NCBI GenBank assembly: GCA_944800085.1
Contig: CALYLO010000002.1
Location: 1 to 64,000, forward strand
Length of the DNA: 64,000 bases
Direction of reading: 5' to 3'
Origin: Paenibacillus melissococcoides
Lineage (GTDB): Bacteria > Bacillota > Bacilli > Paenibacillales > Paenibacillaceae
The position numbers and the translations under genes were made by a program. Below the pieces are notes generated by a model. It was not told the origin of the DNA and ran no database searches. It was given only the letters and a program-made list of their open reading frames with translations. This document shows, one piece after another, positions 58,774-64,000 of the stretch (the stretch's first letter is position 1; every line of letters begins with the position of its first letter).

Positions 58774-60102
58774 ATGAGAAGAAAATCGTTGATGTGGTGT
58801 CTTGCTCTCGTTCTCATGATCTCGATTGTATCCGGATGCTCTGGCGGCAATTCTCAAAATGCAGACGGCAGCTCCCGGAATAAGGGGAGCGAAGCCGGCA
58901 GGACAGACAACGCTTCTTCCGCGGACGCGGTAGAGCTCAGCTTCTGGTACGGATGGACCGGGCCGGAGGGCGAAGCGATTGAGAAGCTGATCGCCAAGTG
59001 GAATGCGGCCAATCCCGGCATCCAGGTGAAGGGGCTGTCCCAGAGCGATTATCAGAAGCAGCTTACGGCGATTACCGGCGGCAATCCTCCGGACATCGCC
59101 TCGCAATTCGGCCAGAACGTGGTGCCTTGGGGGCTGCGGGGCGCCATGATGCCGCTGGATGATTATATTGCGAAGGATGGCGTCGATCTGCAGGATTTCG
59201 TTCCGGCGGCATTAAGCACGTCGCAGTATGAGGGCAAGACCTACGCGATCCCGATTGCGATGCATATGTCGATGCTGTTCTATAACAAAGACATATTGGC
59301 CGCGGCGGGCTTCGACGGCCCTCCGGCCACGATTGGCGAGCTGAAGGAATATATCAAGGCGCTGAGCATCGTGGAGGACGGGGGGCGCCTGCAGCGTCTG
59401 GGATTATGGCCGGGAATGGATGCGTACACCTTCGCCTATGCCTACAGCGGTTCGTTCTACGATGCCGAAGCGAAGCAGGTGACGCCGGATCATCCGGGCG
59501 TGAAAGCGGCCATTGAGCTATCCAAGAGCATCTGGGATCAATACGGCTCTGACAATCTGGATCGGTTCTCTTCCGGTCTTGGCCAATATATGTCCGCCCA
59601 GAACCCGTTCTTCTCCGGCAAGTATGCGATGACGATCGACGGCGAATGGCTGCCGACCTTCATTAAGCAATTCGCGCCGAATCTGAACTATGGCATTGCG
59701 CCGATTCCGTATGATGAGAACAATCCGGAGATGAAGAACCCGGGGAATGTGGTGACGAGCGTGTTCTATATTCCGAAGGGCGCGAAGCATCCGGATGCCT
59801 CCTGGAAGTTCCTGAAGTGGATGACCGAGCCGGAGCAAATGGCTGAATTCACGGCGGCGATCGGGAATCTCCCGACGAGAACATCCGCGTTCAAGAACCC
59901 GCTCTATAATGACGTGCCGGGATTCAGGGAGTTCCTGGATTACTCGACAAGCAGCAACCTGAAGTCCTTCCCTGCCACTTCCTTCGCGAATGAATATATG
60001 ACCGAGTTCGGCGTTCAGTATGACGCCATTCTGCGAGGCAGCATCAGTCTGGAGGAAGGCTTGAAGAAGGTCAAGGACAAGATTCAGCCGCTCGTGAAAT
60101 AG
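58774..60102 (+). CDS. ABC transporter sugar-binding lipoprotein
   Basis: 442 residues. Lipobox VSGC at Cys22, a Ser/Asn/Gly-rich spacer, then a family 1 solute-binding fold (VELSFWYGWTGPEGEAIEKLIAKWNAANPGIQVKG; YAIPIAMHMSMLFYNKDIL). It captures a sugar outside the cell and hands it to the two permeases encoded next. AraC control and the oxidoreductases downstream suggest a carbohydrate or polyol, but the substrate cannot be read from sequence. Confidence 0.9.
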   Translation: MRRKSLMWCLALVLMISIVSGCSGGNSQNADGSSRNKGSEAGRTDNASSADAVELSFWYGWTGPEGEAIEKLIAKWNAANPGIQVKGLSQSDYQKQLTAITGGNPPDIASQFGQNVVPWGLRGAMMPLDDYIAKDGVDLQDFVPAALSTSQYEGKTYAIPIAMHMSMLFYNKDILAAAGFDGPPATIGELKEYIKALSIVEDGGRLQRLGLWPGMDAYTFAYAYSGSFYDAEAKQVTPDHPGVKAAIELSKSIWDQYGSDNLDRFSSGLGQYMSAQNPFFSGKYAMTIDGEWLPTFIKQFAPNLNYGIAPIPYDENNPEMKNPGNVVTSVFYIPKGAKHPDASWKFLKWMTEPEQMAEFTAAIGNLPTRTSAFKNPLYNDVPGFREFLDYSTSSNLKSFPATSFANEYMTEFGVQYDAILRGSISLEEGLKKVKDKIQPLVK

Positions 60103-60207
60103 ATTGCGCCCGGACGGCTCCGGTCCGCTGCAGCAATATCCATTGGGATCGCTTCGGATCGGAGCATTGGCCTGACGAGACATGCTCACGAAAGGAGAGC
60201 TGCGAAG

Positions 60208-61161
60208 ATGAGAGTCTCCACGCCCGCGTTGCGACAGGGGAAGGGAGCCGGTTGGTCGAAGAAGGAGCGTCATTATGTGTATCTTGGCCTGGCATTCGCT
60301 TCCCCCTGGATTATCGGATTTCTCGTTTTTACCGTATACCCGTTCTTCGGATCCCTTTATTTCAGTCTGACGGACTACGATCTGTTCAGCCCGCCGAGAT
60401 GGGTCGGTCTGGACAATTATAAGCAAATCATCGCCGACAGCGGCTTCTATAAGTCACTGGGGAATACGTTTTTTATGGCGTTTATATCCGTGCCGATTAC
60501 GTTAACGTGCTCCCTGCTGATCGCGCTGCTCTTGAATACGAAAGTGAAGGGCATCAACTGCTACCGGACGATTTTTTATTTGCCGTCGGTCATTCCGATC
60601 GTCGCCAGCGCGCTCCTGTGGACATGGATGCTCAACCCGGACTTCGGCCTCATCAATATGGTGTTCCGCGCGCTCGGTCTCCCCGATCCCGCTTGGCTGC
60701 TCGATCCCCGGTATACGAAGCCGTCACTGATTCTGATGAGCTTATGGGGCTCCGGGGCAGGCGCCTTGATTTTCCTGGCGGCCCTGCAGGGGGTGCCGAA
60801 GCAATATTATGAAGCGGCGCAAGTGGATGGCGCTAACTGGTGGCACCGGTTCTGGAGAATTACGGTTCCCGCCCTGTCGCCAATCATTCTGTTTCAGCTC
60901 ATTATGGGCCTGATTGGCGCATTCCAGATCTTTACGGAGTCATACATTTTAGCCGGGGGCAAGGTGGACGGAGGCAAATCGCTGGGCGGACCGGATCAAT
61001 CCTTGTTATTTTACGCAGTCAATCTGTATCAGGAGGCGTTCGTTTATTTGAAGATGGGCTACGCTTCGGCGCTCGCCTGGATTTTATTCCTGATCGTATT
61101 GCTGATTACATTCGTGCTCTTGAAGACATCGGGCCGCTGGGTCTATTACGGAGGTGATTAA
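60208..61161 (+). CDS. ABC sugar transporter permease 1 (MalF-like)
   Basis: 317 residues with six membrane helices. The ATPase-coupling EAA loop reads YEAAQVDGANWWHRFWRITVPALSP. N terminus YLGLAFASPWIIGFLVFTVYPFFGSLYFSLTDYD is typical of CUT1 permeases. AAAGGAG precedes the ATG. The stop overlaps the ribosome site of the second permease gene. Confidence 0.92.
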   Translation: MRVSTPALRQGKGAGWSKKERHYVYLGLAFASPWIIGFLVFTVYPFFGSLYFSLTDYDLFSPPRWVGLDNYKQIIADSGFYKSLGNTFFMAFISVPITLTCSLLIALLLNTKVKGINCYRTIFYLPSVIPIVASALLWTWMLNPDFGLINMVFRALGLPDPAWLLDPRYTKPSLILMSLWGSGAGALIFLAALQGVPKQYYEAAQVDGANWWHRFWRITVPALSPIILFQLIMGLIGAFQIFTESYILAGGKVDGGKSLGGPDQSLLFYAVNLYQEAFVYLKMGYASALAWILFLIVLLITFVLLKTSGRWVYYGGD

Positions 61162-61162
61162 G

Positions 61163-61990
61163 ATGGCCATCCGGTTGCGGAAGCATATTTTGCCTCATGC
61201 CGTGCTGATTCTGTTCTCCATCCTCTTTCTGTTTCCGTTTTTGTGGCTGGTAATGACCTCGTTGAAGACGCCGGACGAGATCTTCCACCTTCCTCCGCGC
61301 ATTTTGCCGGAGACGTTCCAATGGTCCAACTATAAAGCGGCGTTCGAGGCGATTCCGTTCACCCGCTATATGATGAACACGTTCCTCATCTGCGCTCTGA
61401 ATATTATCGGGCAGTTGTTCTCGGCTCCGCTGGTGGCTTATTCGATTTCCCGGATCCCGTGGCGCGGGCGGAACATCATCTTCTCGATTGTGGTCGCCAC
61501 GATGATTCTGCCGGCGCAGGTGCAGATGATTCCGCAGTATATCATTTTTACGAAGCTGGGCTGGGTAAATACGATTCTGCCGCTTACGATCGGAGCGTTC
61601 TTCGGGGCGCCGTTCTTCATCTTCCTGCTGCGCCAGTTCCTGATGGGGGTGCCGGCGGAGCTGTCCGAGGCGGCGAAGATTGACGGAGCTTCCGAGCTGC
61701 GCATTTACGCGAAGATTATCCTGCCGATCTTGAAGCCTGCCCTGGTCACCGTGGCCTTGTTTTCCTTTGTCTGGTCCTATGTTGATTTTATGGGGCCGCT
61801 GATCTATTTGAATGACTCTGCCAAATGGACGATAACGGTCGGCTTGCAGAGCTTCCAGCAGGATCACGGGGCCCAGTGGGAGAAGCTGATGGCGGCTTCC
61901 ACGATTATGGCGGTGCCGATGATTCTTCTCTATTTCTTCGGCCAGAAATACTTCATGCAATCCGGTTCAGCCTTAACCGGCTTCAAATAA
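61163..61990 (+). CDS. ABC sugar transporter permease 2 (MalG-like)
   Basis: 275 residues, six helices. EAA loop LSEAAKIDGASELRIYAKIILPILKP. I chose the ATG at 61163 (GGAGG eight bases upstream) over a GTG at 61154. No ATPase gene is present in the operon; CUT1 systems of this kind in Bacilli normally share an MsmX-type ATPase encoded elsewhere. Confidence 0.92.
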   Translation: MAIRLRKHILPHAVLILFSILFLFPFLWLVMTSLKTPDEIFHLPPRILPETFQWSNYKAAFEAIPFTRYMMNTFLICALNIIGQLFSAPLVAYSISRIPWRGRNIIFSIVVATMILPAQVQMIPQYIIFTKLGWVNTILPLTIGAFFGAPFFIFLLRQFLMGVPAELSEAAKIDGASELRIYAKIILPILKPALVTVALFSFVWSYVDFMGPLIYLNDSAKWTITVGLQSFQQDHGAQWEKLMAASTIMAVPMILLYFFGQKYFMQSGSALTGFK

Positions 61991-62006
61991 TGGGAGGGGT
62001 GTCGAA

Positions 62007-63086
62007 ATGAGGAAAAGCATGGTTGCGATTATCGGCTGCGGAACGATTGCCAACAGCGCCCACATACCGGCGTATCTGGCGAATCCGGACGCCGAGATCA
62101 AATATTTCTGCGATATTCGCAAGGAACGGGCGGAGCAGGCGGTCGAGAAATACGGCTGCGGCATCGCGATTGAAGATTATCGGGTCATCCTGGACGATCC
62201 GGACGTCGAAGCCGTCTCCATATGCACCCCGAATCATTGCCACGCCCCGATCGCGATCGATTGCATGCGCGCAGGGAAGCATGTGCTGTGCGAGAAGCCG
62301 GCCGCCCGCACCTATGAGGAAGCGCTGGAGATGCAGAAGGTGCAGCATGAGACCGGAATGACGCTGAATATCGGCGTCGTAAATCGGTTTAACACGGGAG
62401 TAAATATTATGAAGAAGATGATCGAGGACGGAGAGCTGGGCGATCTGTATCACGTGTACGTCAGCTTCCGCGCGCAGCGCTCGATTCCCGGACTGGGGGG
62501 CGACTTCACGACCAAGGCTGTCGCCGGCGGGGGCGCGCTGATTGACTGGGGCGTGCACTTTCTCGACATCGTCATGTACTGCGCAGGCGATCCGGAGCCG
62601 CAGACGGTGACGGGACAGACGTATTGCAAGCTGGGCAAGGATATGAAAAATTACTCCTACCTCAACATGTGGGCGGGGCCGCCCAATTATGAGGGAACCT
62701 ACGATGTCGATGATTTCGTCACCGCGATGATTCGCACGGCGGGGCCTTCGATTACGGTCAACGGCGCATGGGCGCAAAATATCGGGGTCGATGAGATGTA
62801 TATCGACTTCCTGGGCGACAAGGCGGGCATCCGGCTGCAGTACGGCGCCGGGTTCACAATTTACAGCGCCAAGCATGGCGCCCTGCTGGAGAGCACCCCG
62901 AAGTTCACGAAGACCGATCATTTCCGGAACGAGATCAACAGCTTCCTCGACTGCGTCAAGTCGGGCGAGCGCTTGCCGTCCCATATCGATACGGTCATCC
63001 TGACGGCCAAAATGATTCAGGCCATCTATGATTCCTCGGAGCAAGGGCGAGAGATTTCATTCGTGAAAGAGGGAGCGCGGGCATGA
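62007..63086 (+). CDS. Gfo/Idh/MocA family oxidoreductase
   Basis: 359 residues. NAD-binding Rossmann start VAIIGCGTIANSAHIPAYLANPDAEIKYFCDI, the EKPAA motif (GKHVLCEKPAARTYEEALEM) with the catalytic lysine, and GGALIDWGVHFLDIVMYCAGDPE with the His/Asp pair. It oxidises or epimerises sugars or inositols. Fourth gene of the ABC operon and ends in ATGA overlap with a second member of the same family, so the pair probably processes the imported sugar stepwise. Confidence 0.9.
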   Translation: MRKSMVAIIGCGTIANSAHIPAYLANPDAEIKYFCDIRKERAEQAVEKYGCGIAIEDYRVILDDPDVEAVSICTPNHCHAPIAIDCMRAGKHVLCEKPAARTYEEALEMQKVQHETGMTLNIGVVNRFNTGVNIMKKMIEDGELGDLYHVYVSFRAQRSIPGLGGDFTTKAVAGGGALIDWGVHFLDIVMYCAGDPEPQTVTGQTYCKLGKDMKNYSYLNMWAGPPNYEGTYDVDDFVTAMIRTAGPSITVNGAWAQNIGVDEMYIDFLGDKAGIRLQYGAGFTIYSAKHGALLESTPKFTKTDHFRNEINSFLDCVKSGERLPSHIDTVILTAKMIQAIYDSSEQGREISFVKEGARA

Positions 63087-63919
63087 AGAAGATCGGATTC
63101 ATCGATTATTATTTGGACGAATGGCATGCGAACAAGTACCCGGACTGGATTCGAGCCGCTTCCGGCGGCACGATGGAGGTCGCATATGCTTACGGGATGA
63201 AGAATGCCGAACGCGGGTTGAGCAACGCGGCATGGTGCGAGAAGCACGGCATCGCCTTGCGCCATACGGTGGAGGAGGTCGTGGCGGAGAGCGATTATCT
63301 CATCGTGCTGTCACCCGACAACCCGGAGCATCATGAAGCGCTCGCCGAGCTGCCGCTGGCATCGGGGAAGCCGACGTACATCGACAAGACCTTCGCCCCG
63401 GATCGGGCGGCGGCGCTGCGCCTGTTCGAGTGCGCGGCGCAGCACGGCACGCCGTTGTACTCCTCGTCGGCCTTGCGGTTCGCGACGGAATACCGCGAAG
63501 CGGAGCGATCGGGAATCGAGACGATCTGCAGTTGGGGGCCCGGCATGTTCGAGAATTATTCGATTCATCAGATCGAACCAATCGTCTCGCTGCTGGGAAC
63601 GGAAGCGAAGCGCGTCATGTTCATTGGAACCGGGAGCGCGCCCGCGCTCCTGATCGAATTCAAGGATGGCCGGCAGGCGGCGATGCATCATCTGGGCGGC
63701 GATTGCCCGTTCACGACCGCGATTGCGTACGCATCGGGGAACTGCCGGATCCTGAAGCCGGAATCGGATTTTTTCCAGCTGTTCATTCAAGAGATGGTTG
63801 CCTTCTTCGAGACGGGGCGAACTCCGGTTCCTTCCGACCAGACCGTCGCCATCATCACCATCATCGAGTATGGCTTGCTGGCAGCCCAGCGGCCGAATGA
63901 GTGGGTCGAACTGCCATAG
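63083..63919 (+). CDS. Short Gfo/Idh/MocA-like oxidoreductase
   Basis: 278 residues, about 60-80 fewer than usual. It lacks a classic GxGxxG start (MKKIGFIDYYLDEWHANKYPDWIRAA). A ...YLIVLSPDNPEHHEALAELPLASGKPTYIDKTFAPD stretch corresponds to the family's EKP region, with DKT in place of EKP. The C-terminal domain is shortened. Such short homologues often act on sugars alongside a full-length partner. Start overlaps the previous stop. Confidence 0.75.
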   Translation: MKKIGFIDYYLDEWHANKYPDWIRAASGGTMEVAYAYGMKNAERGLSNAAWCEKHGIALRHTVEEVVAESDYLIVLSPDNPEHHEALAELPLASGKPTYIDKTFAPDRAAALRLFECAAQHGTPLYSSSALRFATEYREAERSGIETICSWGPGMFENYSIHQIEPIVSLLGTEAKRVMFIGTGSAPALLIEFKDGRQAAMHHLGGDCPFTTAIAYASGNCRILKPESDFFQLFIQEMVAFFETGRTPVPSDQTVAIITIIEYGLLAAQRPNEWVELP

Positions 63920-63944
63920 GAAGAGGAAGAATTGCACTACATGG

Positions 63945-64000
63945 AACCGTCTTGTTGCCGGGAAACCGGATTGTTTTCGGGCGCGGGCGGTTTTTTTTCT
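63945..64000 (+). terminator. Possible terminator at the window edge
   Basis: ACCG ... CGGT with an inner CCGGGAAACCGG and a run of eight T at 63991-63998. The outer stem is short; it may be the terminator of the ABC operon. Confidence 0.4.

Overview
The window looks like chromosome of a Paenibacillus. I base this on low-to-medium GC with Gram-positive Shine-Dalgarno sites, S-layer-homology (SLH) proteins, a PBSX-type tail cluster, a menaquinol oxidase, a ykoFEDC thiamine-precursor operon and, above all, a Pro-Pro endopeptidase encoded tail-to-tail with a vWA-MucBP-SLH protein, an arrangement known from Paenibacillus alvei. The species assignment is inference. No tRNA, rRNA or CRISPR array was seen.

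Layout. 1-3988: right end of a PBSX/XkdT-U-W-X-like phage tail or tailocin cluster. 4.1-6.5 kb: split ThrE-type exporter and an SDR oxidoreductase. 6.6-10.5 kb (minus): qoxABCD quinol oxidase. 11.1-12.3 kb: nitronate monooxygenase behind a possible structured leader. 12.4-17.0 kb (minus): lacI-type regulator, nucleoside hydrolase, DcuC-family permease and ribokinase, with two identical LacI-type palindromes. 17.3-34.8 kb: c-di-GMP surface-protein island (below). 34.9-36.2 kb: menA-like prenyltransferase and a DUF4023-like small protein. 36.3-42.1 kb: marR, a deleted beta-lactamase-like gene, an intact beta-lactamase-SLH fusion, then several decayed regulators. 42.1-46.2 kb (minus): TPP riboswitch and ykoFEDC. 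46.7-48.2 kb: complete IS1182-family element. 48.5-53.2 kb: acetyltransferase, response-regulator stub, MoxR (frameshifted)-DUF58-DUF4129 operon. 53.6-57.5 kb: UgtP-like glycosyltransferase, broken MFS/ArsR pair, acyltransferase. 57.7-64.0 kb: AraC regulator and a sugar ABC transporter operon with two Gfo/Idh/MocA oxidoreductases.

The most interesting system is the 17.3-34.8 kb island. Two very large secreted SLH proteins each start behind a c-di-GMP-I-type (GEMM) aptamer whose closing P1 strand is also the 5' arm of an intrinsic terminator, an ON design. The second protein (vWA, MucBP repeats, SLH) has a linker with two PLPPVP sites just before its SLH anchor. Convergent with it is a secreted Pro-Pro endopeptidase of the PPEP-2 type, preceded by two tandem canonical c-di-GMP-I aptamers, the first followed by a terminator in an apparent OFF arrangement. 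The predicted logic is that high c-di-GMP makes adhesins and low c-di-GMP makes the protease that releases them. This matches the logic known in Clostridioides difficile, but here all inputs appear to use class-I riboswitches. A C-terminal remnant of a second protease gene lies downstream of the first adhesin, suggesting the whole adhesin/protease module was once duplicated. The first adhesin, a giant RCC1-propeller/Ca-repeat/MucBP/SLH protein, is now broken by a one-base frameshift and by an IS1202-type insertion with a 20-bp target duplication.

Several other genes here are broken by apparent single-base losses in short G or C runs, which could be real decay or sequencing error, and others by true internal deletions.
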